DNA of 54,115 bases, taken from Promethearchaeota archaeon. Lineage in GTDB: Archaea > Asgardarchaeota > Lokiarchaeia > Sigyniarchaeales > Promethearchaeaceae. The notes beneath the pieces were generated by a model. That model saw nothing but the letters and a program-made list of their open reading frames with translations. It was not told where the DNA came from and did no database searches. The DNA lies in contig SDNX01000005.1 in the NCBI GenBank assembly GCA_004524545.1, forward strand, positions 1-54,115, in the 5' to 3' direction. A program made the translations under genes and the position numbers. Within the stretch, counting starts at the first letter, position 1. Every line of letters begins with the position of its first letter. Below, one piece after another: positions 29,688 to 39,205 of this stretch.

Positions 29688-30758
29688 TTATTTTTCTACA
29701 CTATTTTCCGTGTTTTCTTGATATTTCGGCTCAGAGTTCGGTGTTTTTTCTATTTCTGTTGACTCTTCTTTTGGATTGTTCCCTTCTTCAGTTTGCACTA
29801 CCTTATCCAATTCTAATTGAAAAATCTCTTGTCGTTCTTCTATTTGGGAAATTCTATCTTCAAGAATTCGTGCAGTGGTCACTAAATTATCAAATTTATT
29901 TCCAATATCCAAAATATCTTCACGCATCTGGCTGAATTGCGTCAGTAACCAATCAATTGTAGCTCCTGAACGTACGGGGGTGTGAAACCACATGATTAAG
30001 TTTTGGATGAGCTGTTTATTATCAAGTGAGGTCAATCCAAATAATGGGTTTGAACTAAACATATCAACATCTCCAAATGCAGCAATTCGTCCTTGCCCAT
30101 AAATCGAAATGCTGACGACAGGGACATGCACATCTGAATTTTTCACCCATTTACTATTAATCTCATCATACACCTCCACCCAGGTATCTTCACCGGAGAG
30201 ACAAACATCCATAGATCCTTTTGCTTTAACTGTACGAATCGTCGAGCAACCGCCTACCATGACTTTTTTTACATTTTTTGTAATTGCATGATCCACAATA
30301 TCGGTGATCAATACAATGCTATTGGTTTCGGTGTTTGTTTTAGAACGTAAGGTTGTATTTTCGAAATAAAGACCGAATTGCTTCATTAAATCATTTAGAT
30401 TTGTCTTCTGGAGAACCCCTACTTCACTCATGACCAGAAGATTTCCTCCTGAACTAACCCAATCCACTATAGTTCCGATCTCTTGAGAAACAAAATAGGA
30501 TTCCACAGGACAACCAATTACAAGAAGATCTATATTTTGCAATATATCTTGAGTGATTCTGCTTTGATGATTAAAACCTATAACACATTCCATAGATTTG
30601 AGAAGATTTCTAAATGGATGATACTCATTATCTTCTAAATTTATGATTTCATTATGTGCATAATCAAATAAGATCCGCAAGTTCTTTGCTTTCGGCATGC
30701 TTGGTTGACTTCTCCAAATATTTTTACTAAAAGTTTGATGAAAACTCAATAACATCAA
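29688..30758 (-). CDS. GATase-1-like/DUF4350-GIFT-type domain protein with C-terminal coiled coil
   Basis: LRILFDYAHNEI...DLLVIGCPVESYFVSQEIGTIVDWVSSGGNLLVMSEVG; acidic coiled-coil tail. Confidence 0.6.
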   Translation of the reverse strand: MMLLSFHQTFSKNIWRSQPSMPKAKNLRILFDYAHNEIINLEDNEYHPFRNLLKSMECVIGFNHQSRITQDILQNIDLLVIGCPVESYFVSQEIGTIVDWVSSGGNLLVMSEVGVLQKTNLNDLMKQFGLYFENTTLRSKTNTETNSIVLITDIVDHAITKNVKKVMVGGCSTIRTVKAKGSMDVCLSGEDTWVEVYDEINSKWVKNSDVHVPVVSISIYGQGRIAAFGDVDMFSSNPLFGLTSLDNKQLIQNLIMWFHTPVRSGATIDWLLTQFSQMREDILDIGNKFDNLVTTARILEDRISQIEERQEIFQLELDKVVQTEEGNNPKEESTEIEKTPNSEPKYQENTENSVEK

Positions 30759-30898
30759 AATAAAAGCCCTATTTAACTTTAAGGGTAATTTTTACTCATT
30801 TATTCGATTTTTAGAAACTTTTGAATAATATTTCAAAGCTTTATTAATTTCCAAATAGATATGGAGATAACAAATTTGTCTTAGTAGAAGATGATTTT

Positions 30899-33541
30899 AT
30901 GGGAAAAATCGATAAAAAAATTCTGATCAATGTTATCATCGTTGGAGTCGTTACGGCGGGGATTGTAACTGCATTCTCTATACCTCTTGGGGTGATTCCA
31001 GCTTTGGGAAACATTTTATTTCCGGGAAAAGGGATATGGAAAATCCCAGGTGAAGTACCTGAGTATGAGGAACTTGAAGTATTCAATTTAGAAAATGATG
31101 TCACTGTGATTCGTGATAATTGGGGCGTTCCACATATTTATGCAAAAAGTGAAGCTGATTTAGCCTTTGCATTAGGATATGTTCATGCACAAGACAGGTT
31201 CTTCCAGATGGATATGGGTCGCAGGGAAGTTCAAGGACGGCTTGCAGAAGTACTTGCTGATTTTGCTCCTGGTGTCGAGGAGTATGATAAGTTCAATCTT
31301 GCGCTTGGAATGAAATATTGGAGTGAAAAAACTGCAGAATATGCTATGGAACTTCAAGATAACGGAACCATTGACTTTATGGATGACTGGGTAAAATATG
31401 CTGATGGAGTAAATTATTACCTTAATACTCATAAAAATGAGAAACCCTTAGAATATTATTTACTTGGATTCAATCCGGAGCCATGGGATATTGTAGACTC
31501 ATTTTCTTACACTGCCTTCATGAGTTCAATGTTGATTTTACAATTTTCGGACTTAAGCAGATATTCCGAGTATATGGCATTTGAGGCTGCGGGATATGAA
31601 GAATGGTATGCAGAAAAATATAACAACATTCATTATGGACAGAGACCGATTGTTCCAGAATATGGGGATTATAGTTCTCCTCCTGTTCCTCCAAGTACCC
31701 CAGTGGAGGTTCCAGAAGAAAATTTTGAACTAGCACTAGGATTCACGGAATTCCTGAATGCTATTGGTGATCTACCTTATCAAAAGGATCTTTTAACTAG
31801 GGAATTTACTCACGGATCGAACAATTGGGTAGTAGATGGAACAAAAACAACAACTGGAAAACCAATTCTGGCTAATGATATGCATCTTGCATGGAATTCT
31901 CCAGGAATTTGGTATGAAGCCCACCTCGTCTGTGAAAATACAGGGTTGAATACATATGGATTTACAGTAGCAGGAGTTCCTATCCCTATTGTGGCACATA
32001 ATGCTCATATCGCTTGGGGTTTTACAAATGCTGGAATGGATGTAATGGACTTTTACTTTTATGATACAATAAATGATACCCATTACGTTTATGATGGAAC
32101 TCCAACTGCCTTTACTACGATAGACTACGAGGTAAAAATAAAAGGGAAAGAACCTGAACAATTTACGTTAAGAGAGACTGTTCATGGTCCAGTAGTTAGT
32201 GACTTGACTTATGGAGGATTCTCCGCAGAAGACTTTGGACTTGAAAATGGAGTACTGGCTACGCAATGGACTTTATATAATGTGACTAACACTTTCCGAG
32301 CACTATATGGATTTAATCACGCTACGAACCTTGCAGAGTTTGATGAAGCAAGTAAATTCTTCGATGTTCCTGGTCAAAATATAGTCTATGCAGATGTGGA
32401 TGGGAATATCCAAATTCGTCCAACTGCACGAGTTCCAATTAGAGATGACACTGGTATCGATCCTTGGAATACAGGCAACGGTACAATGCCTTACAATGGT
32501 AGTGCTGGTCAAGGAGATTGGATAGGATTTGTTCCATTCGAAGATCTACCCGTCTCAACCAATCCCTCTCAAAATTATCTGGTATCTGCCAATCAAGTTA
32601 GCGTTGGTCCAGATTATGCAGTAACCAAAGGATATCATCTTCAACCATATGGATACGCTGATGGTTACCGAGCTCGTAGAATTAATGAAGCCTTGGAGGC
32701 TAAAGGTCCCGGAACAATCGATATTGATTTCATGAAAGATCTACACTTCGATGTTGTTGATACATCTGCTGCAGCTTTCACACCGGTAATTTTGGCCGAA
32801 TTGGATAACGCTTATCCTTCTAAATCAACCGAAATCCAAGAAATTTACGACATTTTGGATGGATGGGATTATGAAATGGATAAAGATGAAGTTGCACCTA
32901 CTATTTTCCGCGCTTGGAGGGATTATATGTACCAAGCAACCTATGGGGATGAAAGTAGTGAATATGGAATTTCTGCTTATCCAGATCTTAACCTCTTGGA
33001 GTATATTGTCTATGAAAATGCGACATCCCACTGGTTTGACGATGTAACGACCACACCTAAAGTTGAAAACCTAACGGATTGTGTCGTGAAAGCTGTGGAT
33101 TATGCTTTGGATTATTTAACCGATGTCTACGATTCCGCAGATCCAACAACATGGAGATGGGGTGAAATCCATAAGGGGGCAGCTCCTGATTTGTTAGGGA
33201 TAGGGGTTGGCTATGTTGGTCCATTCGAATTATCTGGTTCGGGTTATACGGTGACTCCATCGGGAATCAGTATGAGAACTTACTATACTTCGACTTCTGA
33301 TTTTCGACCTTCCACACACGGAGCTTCACAACGTTATATTGTAGATTTAAGCAACATGAACAACTCAATAAGCGTAATCCCTAGTGGGCAACGAGCAATT
33401 CAAAGTTCTCGTCATTACAGTGATCAATTAATTGAACTTTTTCTTCAAGGATTGTATCATGAACAATGGTTCACTAATATTCCGAGCAATTTTCCAACTA
33501 CTGCAGTCGAATCAGAGATCTACTTTGTAGGAGGTCACTAA
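30899..33541 (+). CDS. Penicillin-acylase family Ntn hydrolase with N-terminal signal/anchor
   Basis: RDNWGVPHIYAKSEADLAFALGYVHAQDRFFQMD; HGSNNWVVDGTKTTTGKPILANDMHL autocleavage region; N-terminal TM. Confidence 0.9.
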   Translation: MGKIDKKILINVIIVGVVTAGIVTAFSIPLGVIPALGNILFPGKGIWKIPGEVPEYEELEVFNLENDVTVIRDNWGVPHIYAKSEADLAFALGYVHAQDRFFQMDMGRREVQGRLAEVLADFAPGVEEYDKFNLALGMKYWSEKTAEYAMELQDNGTIDFMDDWVKYADGVNYYLNTHKNEKPLEYYLLGFNPEPWDIVDSFSYTAFMSSMLILQFSDLSRYSEYMAFEAAGYEEWYAEKYNNIHYGQRPIVPEYGDYSSPPVPPSTPVEVPEENFELALGFTEFLNAIGDLPYQKDLLTREFTHGSNNWVVDGTKTTTGKPILANDMHLAWNSPGIWYEAHLVCENTGLNTYGFTVAGVPIPIVAHNAHIAWGFTNAGMDVMDFYFYDTINDTHYVYDGTPTAFTTIDYEVKIKGKEPEQFTLRETVHGPVVSDLTYGGFSAEDFGLENGVLATQWTLYNVTNTFRALYGFNHATNLAEFDEASKFFDVPGQNIVYADVDGNIQIRPTARVPIRDDTGIDPWNTGNGTMPYNGSAGQGDWIGFVPFEDLPVSTNPSQNYLVSANQVSVGPDYAVTKGYHLQPYGYADGYRARRINEALEAKGPGTIDIDFMKDLHFDVVDTSAAAFTPVILAELDNAYPSKSTEIQEIYDILDGWDYEMDKDEVAPTIFRAWRDYMYQATYGDESSEYGISAYPDLNLLEYIVYENATSHWFDDVTTTPKVENLTDCVVKAVDYALDYLTDVYDSADPTTWRWGEIHKGAAPDLLGIGVGYVGPFELSGSGYTVTPSGISMRTYYTSTSDFRPSTHGASQRYIVDLSNMNNSISVIPSGQRAIQSSRHYSDQLIELFLQGLYHEQWFTNIPSNFPTTAVESEIYFVGGH

Positions 33542-33543
33542 AC

Positions 33544-33927
33544 ATGGATAAAAAGCAATTAATATTATTCTTGTCGGGAATTGCACTTTCAGCAATTCTT
33601 GCATGGATTCTTTCCATAACTGGAATCTGGCAATTGGTTATTATTGCTGGGTTTGCTGCAGGAGTTCTTAACTACTCAATGGGTTGGGGATGTTTAAGTG
33701 GTGGAGTCGGAGTTTTCATTGGATGGGGAGGTATCGTGCTCAATGGAATCATCAACAATAATCCTGCAGCTCTACTTGATGCGTTTGGAAGCATAATGGG
33801 ATTAACTGGAATCGCGTGGGTGTTTTATATTCTCATTGTAATGTTCGGTTTTCTTTTCGGGGTCCTCGGTGGGGCATTAGGCGGAGGGATTATTCGTCTG
33901 ATTGTTCCAAAAACGCGAGAAAAATAA
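33544..33927 (+). CDS. Small multi-TM membrane protein
   Basis: Hydrophobic ORF two bases after the acylase stop; likely co-transcribed. Confidence 0.6.
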   Translation: MDKKQLILFLSGIALSAILAWILSITGIWQLVIIAGFAAGVLNYSMGWGCLSGGVGVFIGWGGIVLNGIINNNPAALLDAFGSIMGLTGIAWVFYILIVMFGFLFGVLGGALGGGIIRLIVPKTREK

Positions 33928-33987
33928 ATTCATTCCTATTTTTTTATCCTTATTTTCACATCAAATATGCTTCAAATTCAGAGGGTC

Positions 33988-34956
33988 TTATTTCCAATTC
34001 GCTTTTAACACTCGTAACCAATTTTCATGTGCTATTTTCTTAATATCTTGGTTACTATATCCATTTTCAAATAAGTATGCGAACAAATCGGGATATTTAA
34101 TACAATCCTTTACACAATCAGGCATTATTGCTCCATCAAAATCCGATCCCATTGCTACCGTATTGATGTCTGATATTGAAACAATATGGTCTATATGACG
34201 TTTTATAATATCAAATCCCAACTTTGAATCATGTTTTCCCGGTTTTATTGGATTTAGAAAAATCCCCCCAAAATTTATTCCAATTGTTCCGTGAGTTTCT
34301 TGGATGGCTTTAATCTGGTCATCTTTCAAATTTCTTCGATGTGCAGATACAGAATAGGCATTAGAATGTGTCGCATATACTGGTTTTTTTGTATTTTCGA
34401 TGACATCCCAGAAAGATGGAACGTTCAAATGACTTACATCGACTCCAATTCCCAGAGATTGGGCTTTTTTGACCAGGTTTACTCCTAATTCTGTTAACCC
34501 TCGTGTTTTTTCACTACCGAACATTCTCGCACCAGTTCCAAATTTGTTTGTGTCGAACCATGTGAGGCTTAAAGAACGCAAGCCCAATTTGTAATAATAA
34601 TCAAGCATAGTAAATCGTTTATCGATGCCACCTGCACCTTCAAAATGGAGAACTACTCCAATTTTGCCATTTTTTTTTGCATTTATAAAATCATCGATCT
34701 TTTTGATATGCATCATTTGGTTTCGGTCATCTTGAACAACAGAGAGCCAAATCTTAGTTCTTTTTTTTATCATTCCTCTATTGAAACAAGGCCATACAGC
34801 AAAAAAACCCGCTTGAAAATTACCTTCTCTCATACGTGGGAGATCAATTTGACCCTTATCTGATCGTTCATGAAAAGAACGCCTTTGCATACGGCTAGCT
34901 AACATCATATCGTTATGTCCATCAAGGACCCAGAAATCGTCTTGACTCATAATCAT
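33988..34956 (-). CDS. Membrane dipeptidase (peptidase M19)
   Basis: DGHNDMMLA, GVDVSHLN, ATHSNAYSVSAHRRNL, MGSDFDGA motifs. Confidence 0.9.
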   Translation of the reverse strand: MIMSQDDFWVLDGHNDMMLASRMQRRSFHERSDKGQIDLPRMREGNFQAGFFAVWPCFNRGMIKKRTKIWLSVVQDDRNQMMHIKKIDDFINAKKNGKIGVVLHFEGAGGIDKRFTMLDYYYKLGLRSLSLTWFDTNKFGTGARMFGSEKTRGLTELGVNLVKKAQSLGIGVDVSHLNVPSFWDVIENTKKPVYATHSNAYSVSAHRRNLKDDQIKAIQETHGTIGINFGGIFLNPIKPGKHDSKLGFDIIKRHIDHIVSISDINTVAMGSDFDGAIMPDCVKDCIKYPDLFAYLFENGYSNQDIKKIAHENWLRVLKANWK

Positions 34957-34981
34957 ACCCTATATAAAGAAAGGAAAAAAT

Positions 34982-35578
34982 CTAGTAGTCTTCATCCATT
35001 TTCTTGAAAAAAGCTCGAGGATGATCACAAGATGGGCATATTTTAGGCGGTTCCTTTGCGAAATGCCAATATCCGCATTCCATACACAACCACCACACCT
35101 TTCCGTCTTTCTTAAAGAAACTAGCTTTTTCCAATTGTTCCAAGAGCATTTTGTATCGTGTTTCATGATGTTCTTCCGCTGTAGCAATTGCTAAAATTTG
35201 GGTAGCTAGTTCTGGAAAATTTTCTTCTTATGCAATTTTAGCTATCGCGGGATACATTTCGGAATTTTCATGATGTTCTCCTGCTATCGCTTGCTTCAAA
35301 TTCTCAATTGTGGTGCCTCGGACTACAGGGACAGCAACTTTATCTAGTTCCAACATATCGGTTTTTTCACCAATTTTTGCAAAAACCTTTTGGATCATTC
35401 GGAAATAATTTTTTCCGTGGGTTTTTTCATGGTCCGCTGTTTCAAGGAATATCGCCATAATTTGTTCGTATCCTTCTTTCCCAGCAATCTTAGCATATTC
35501 TGTATATCGCATACGTGCCTGAGATTCACCAACATAGGCTTGTGCGAGTGCTTCTACTAATCGATTCATTTTTTTCAC
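34982..35578 (-). pseudogene. Rubrerythrin with in-frame TAA (nonsense codon at 35228-35230)
   Basis: Continuous frame: ...EHHENSEMYPAIAKIA*EENFPELATQILAIATAEEHHETRYKMLLEQLEKASFFKKDGKVWWLCMECGYWHFAKEPPKICPSCDHPRAFFKKMDEDY*. Confidence 0.9.
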
Positions 35579-35782
35579 TACTTTAGACTATTCCTATCTC
35601 TATAAAAAAGTTAGTTCCTAACGAGAAATGAATGGAACAATATTCTACTAACTTAACGGTTTGTTTAAGTAATCATCTAGTGTTTTATTGCTATTACAAG
35701 CAATAAAAAAAAGGAAAAATCTTGCAAATGCAAGCGAGTTACTTTTAAATAGTATCTGATTAAAGTATGAACTGAATTCGGT

Positions 35783-36655
35783 ATGTGCGATCATTGTCTT
35801 AAACATGGCACCGCGGGTAAGTGGTATCTGAATGCGGAAAATTATAGTAAGGAACTGGCTGAAGAACTAAATCTGAAGGAGTTTTTCTTAGAGCAATATA
35901 AGAATTTCGAAGCAATGCAAGTTCGGAAGATTGCTGGTTTAGATGGTGTTGGTTTAGGATACAAAATCAAGATGCCGATAATTGGACGCATTACAAAACA
36001 TTTTGCGGAGAAAATGCTTCATTCACAGAAACCTAAACACAATCCCTTTCGCGCAGAAGGTCACATTGGGCAAGTAATACCACTTCATGATGCGACCTCT
36101 ATATTAGAACACTGTGTGGACGAGGATAGTATAATTTTGAAATACTGTATGTGTCGTTTTATGCATCAAAATGTTAAGGAAGCATGCTGCATTAATTTTG
36201 GAATCATGAGTGAAGTTATTGATAAACTTCCACGCTTTAAACCTGAAAAAGATAAATTTCATATATCAAAAGACGAAGCGATTGCAAAATTCAAATCCTT
36301 CCATGAAAAGGGTTACATTGGTACAATATGGTACGGGATGTATCCCTATATCTCAAATCTTTGTGCGTGTGCAACTCCAGCTTGTGCTGGCATTCGTCCC
36401 CGTGTTGAATTCGATATTAAAACGGTTTTTAAGGCGGAATATGTTGCGCAAATAGATCCAGATAATTGTCAAGGATGCAAATCATGCATTAATGCATGTA
36501 AATTCGATGCGATTCACTTCAATGAGAAGGAAAAGGTCTCTGAAGTCGATCTTCAAAAATGCTATGGATGTGGAGTTTGTATCCAGCGATGCAAATTCGA
36601 TGCATTAATTCTTCGAGACAGGAAAGCAATTCCAGAAATAGCTTTAGAATATTAA
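35783..36655 (+). CDS. 4Fe-4S dicluster ferredoxin-domain protein
   Basis: DPDNCQGCKSCINACKFDAI and DLQKCYGCGVCIQRCKFDAL plus conserved N-terminal MCDHC and CACATPACAG. Confidence 0.8.
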   Translation: MCDHCLKHGTAGKWYLNAENYSKELAEELNLKEFFLEQYKNFEAMQVRKIAGLDGVGLGYKIKMPIIGRITKHFAEKMLHSQKPKHNPFRAEGHIGQVIPLHDATSILEHCVDEDSIILKYCMCRFMHQNVKEACCINFGIMSEVIDKLPRFKPEKDKFHISKDEAIAKFKSFHEKGYIGTIWYGMYPYISNLCACATPACAGIRPRVEFDIKTVFKAEYVAQIDPDNCQGCKSCINACKFDAIHFNEKEKVSEVDLQKCYGCGVCIQRCKFDALILRDRKAIPEIALEY

Positions 36656-36669
36656 ATTTGGTGCATTAA

Positions 36670-36927
36670 ATGGGTAGAACAAAAATTAAGATTGATTACT
36701 CCAAATGTGGAGATAAAAGTAGCGTAGATCCTCGAGAATGCGGTAAATGCCTAAAAAATTGTGACCCAGCTATTTTTCTTCTTCACGAATCCTTAGATTT
36801 TGAAAAGGAAAATGACCCCTATGATCCGCAAATCTGGCGTGTTACACCTGTTTATCTTTCCTTATGTACACGTTGTATGAAATGTGTGGAAATCTGCCCT
36901 GAAAAAGCAATTACGGTTAAATGGTGA
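36670..36927 (+). CDS. Ferredoxin-like protein
   Basis: CGKCLKNCDP and CTRCMKCVEICP. Confidence 0.8.
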   Translation: MGRTKIKIDYSKCGDKSSVDPRECGKCLKNCDPAIFLLHESLDFEKENDPYDPQIWRVTPVYLSLCTRCMKCVEICPEKAITVKW

Positions 36928-36934
36928 ACCATGA

Positions 36935-37945
36935 ATGAGAGAAAAAACGATTGATCTAGGAAATTGCCTAGTAATTGGCGGTTCAGGAATGCTGGGAATG
37001 CAATTAGTCAAGCAATTAAGACAACAAGGATATCCAGTTACATCTCTAGACTTAGACCCAATGCAATTCGATGGTGCAATCCCTATAATCGGCGATATTC
37101 GTAATATTTCCGACATCGAAAAAGCCTGCGAAGGAATTGATACCATATTCCAGACAGCCAGTATTATTTGGGACCCTAAGTTAGCCGATTCGGTATACTA
37201 TGATACAAATGTGAAAGGTAACCAAAATGTTATAGATGTCTGCAAAAAACTCCGAATTCCTCGATTGATATATACTTCGACTCTGGATGTGCTTGTAGAT
37301 GGGTACAAACCTATTTCAGATGGAAATGATGAGATGTCTTATCCATCCAAGATGCCAAAAGATCCTTATTCCCGAACGAAAATTTTAGCGGAGAAAGCCG
37401 TATTAGAAGCGAACAATCCGAAAGAAGGACTATTCACATGTTCCTTACGACCGGTTGGAATCTATGGTCCGGGAGATAAATATCATATTGGTAACCTCGT
37501 TACAATGGCAAGAAATAATCTGAAAGTGAAATTAGGAAATGGTTCCGCTCGATTCAGTTTCGTCTATGTAGAAAATGTAGCTCATGCACATATTGAGGCT
37601 GCAAAACAATTGCATGATGAATCTCGAGTTCCAGGAAACGCTTATATTATTTCGGATTCGACCCCACCTTCGAATTTCTTCCTTTTTCTAAATGAATATT
37701 TGAAGGCATTTTCGCTTCCTCCTTTAACAAAGTCGATTCCAGGAGGATTAGCATTTGGAATTGCGGGAATCGCAGAAATTTTTGCGCCCAAAGCAAAATT
37801 CAATAGGTTTTCTGTAGCCCAGACTTGTAGAGACCACGTTTTTATAGGAACTAAAGCAGAAACAGACTTTGGGTACACTCCTATTGTCTCACAAGAAGAA
37901 GCTTTCACTCGCACGGTAGATTGGTTCAAAAAAAATTGGATATGA
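36935..37945 (+). CDS. NAD-dependent epimerase / 3-beta-hydroxysteroid dehydrogenase-like SDR
   Basis: LVIGGSGMLGMQLVKQL Rossmann motif; YTSTLDVLVDG, YSRTKILAEKAV (YxxxK). Confidence 0.85.
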   Translation: MREKTIDLGNCLVIGGSGMLGMQLVKQLRQQGYPVTSLDLDPMQFDGAIPIIGDIRNISDIEKACEGIDTIFQTASIIWDPKLADSVYYDTNVKGNQNVIDVCKKLRIPRLIYTSTLDVLVDGYKPISDGNDEMSYPSKMPKDPYSRTKILAEKAVLEANNPKEGLFTCSLRPVGIYGPGDKYHIGNLVTMARNNLKVKLGNGSARFSFVYVENVAHAHIEAAKQLHDESRVPGNAYIISDSTPPSNFFLFLNEYLKAFSLPPLTKSIPGGLAFGIAGIAEIFAPKAKFNRFSVAQTCRDHVFIGTKAETDFGYTPIVSQEEAFTRTVDWFKKNWI

Positions 37946-37982
37946 TATTTTCTTGTAAACTTATTTATCTACATACATATAG

Positions 37983-38229
37983 GTTCAAGAACACGGGGTA
38001 GGAATCTTCCAGTTGGACTACGTTCCCGTACTTCTTACTTACCTATTCTACATCTGTTCGGGGTATTTAAACAAATCATCATGTGTTACTAATCGTGCTA
38101 CGTATCCATCGTGATATTGGATCGTGATTTATCGTAAAATTTTCGATTTTACACGTTTGATACCGTTTCACGATGGGTTTAAATTGAAGGAATGGTTTGT
38201 ATGATCCATTCAACAGAATAAGTGTTGAC
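37983..38229 (+). repeat. Structured repeat family R2, copy 1
   Basis: About 240 bp homologous to 42558..42893 in the same orientation, with nested inverted repeats. Confidence 0.7.
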
Positions 38230-38319
38230 GGGGTAAATTCCAGATCACTAACGAATAGATTACAAGAAATGGAAGATATTGGCATTCTCAATTCCAATAG
38301 GATGAAAAATTTATTTTAA
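38188..38319 (+). pseudogene. Relic of an HTH regulator C-terminal part
   Basis: RNGLYDPFNRISVDGVNSRSLTNRLQEMEDIGILNSNRMKNLF*; resembles the recognition-helix/wing region of HxlR-like HTH proteins; stop immediately upstream. Confidence 0.4.
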
Positions 38320-38427
38320 TTTTTAATTGAATTCCCATAAATACAATTTTTAACTTCTACTCATTTTCACCCATGAAACGACATACACACATAAATAAAT
38401 TAGGATATTTTTCTTTATCTATATATA

Positions 38428-38823
38428 ATGGGACTCTCAAAAACTGATCAACAATTATTAGATACATTTCTGCAAGAAATTTTGCTTGATCAGAGAATAA
38501 TTGGCGTATTCCGTTTTGGTAGTTCGGTTACTAATAACTCCTATAATGATATTGATATAGCTTTAATTACAGAGCCCATTTTTTCCTCTCAAGCCAAGTT
38601 TGACATGAAACTACAATCTCCTGATAGGATTGATGTTTCCTTTTTGGAAGATTTCCCTTTAGATATTGCTAAAAATGTGATTAAAGGATCTCTAATTGTG
38701 AACAGGAATAAAGACAGAGTTTTTGATATCGTTGTTGATATTATTAAAAGATGGGAGGACTTCAAACCAATGTGGGACCTCTATGTGGATGTGTCAATAA
38801 ATGGCTTTGGAGAGAATCGTTAG
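38428..38823 (+). CDS. MNT-type nucleotidyltransferase (HEPN/MNT toxin-antitoxin partner)
   Basis: FRFGSSVTNNSYNDIDIALI and RIDVSFLED. Confidence 0.8.
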   Translation: MGLSKTDQQLLDTFLQEILLDQRIIGVFRFGSSVTNNSYNDIDIALITEPIFSSQAKFDMKLQSPDRIDVSFLEDFPLDIAKNVIKGSLIVNRNKDRVFDIVVDIIKRWEDFKPMWDLYVDVSINGFGENR

Positions 38824-39205
38824 ACGAATAGATATATTGGTTGCAAGCTTACGCAAAATTGAGAAGTGGCTTCCCGATACAAAAGAAGAATTTGAACTAA
38901 ATGAAATTATGCAAGCCGCTATCGAAAGGAGTTTACAAGTCTCTATAGAAGCAATTCTTGATATTTGCATACAACTTGTGAAATTATTAGAATTAGGTAC
39001 TCCGAATTCTCCTGAAAATGTAATTCAATTGCTGAAACCACACTTATCCTCTATTAAAACTATAGAAGAATTGAAAAAACTCAGAAATGTTTTAGTTCAT
39101 CAATATTCTGATATTGAAATCACACTAGTTTATAATTACGCAAAAAGTTTCATCAACGACGGGACAAAATTAGTTGGAGAATTTAAAGATTTACTAAAAA
39201 AATGA
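38801..39205 (+). CDS. HepT-like HEPN-domain (DUF86) RNase toxin
   Basis: RNVLVHQY = Rx4HxY motif; overlaps MNT gene by 23 bp. Confidence 0.8.
   Translation: MALERIVRRIDILVASLRKIEKWLPDTKEEFELNEIMQAAIERSLQVSIEAILDICIQLVKLLELGTPNSPENVIQLLKPHLSSIKTIEELKKLRNVLVHQYSDIEITLVYNYAKSFINDGTKLVGEFKDLLKK

Noticed and set aside
32303-32512. Several antisense ORFs within the penicillin acylase gene (31172-33260, minus)
   Set aside because: Shadow ORFs opposite a well-supported coding sequence.
34960-35187. 75-aa ORF in the track
   Set aside because: Wrong frame of the rubrerythrin C-terminal domain; the true frame shows WWLCMECGYWHFAKEPPKICPSCDHPRAFFKK.
35228-35230. Recoding of the rubrerythrin stop as selenocysteine or pyrrolysine
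   Set aside because: The codon is TAA, not TGA or TAG, and the expected residue is glutamate; nonsense mutation or sequence error is simpler.
38079-38297. Antisense 72-aa ORF
   Set aside because: Overlaps structured repeat R2 and the HTH relic on the opposite strand; composition not protein-like.
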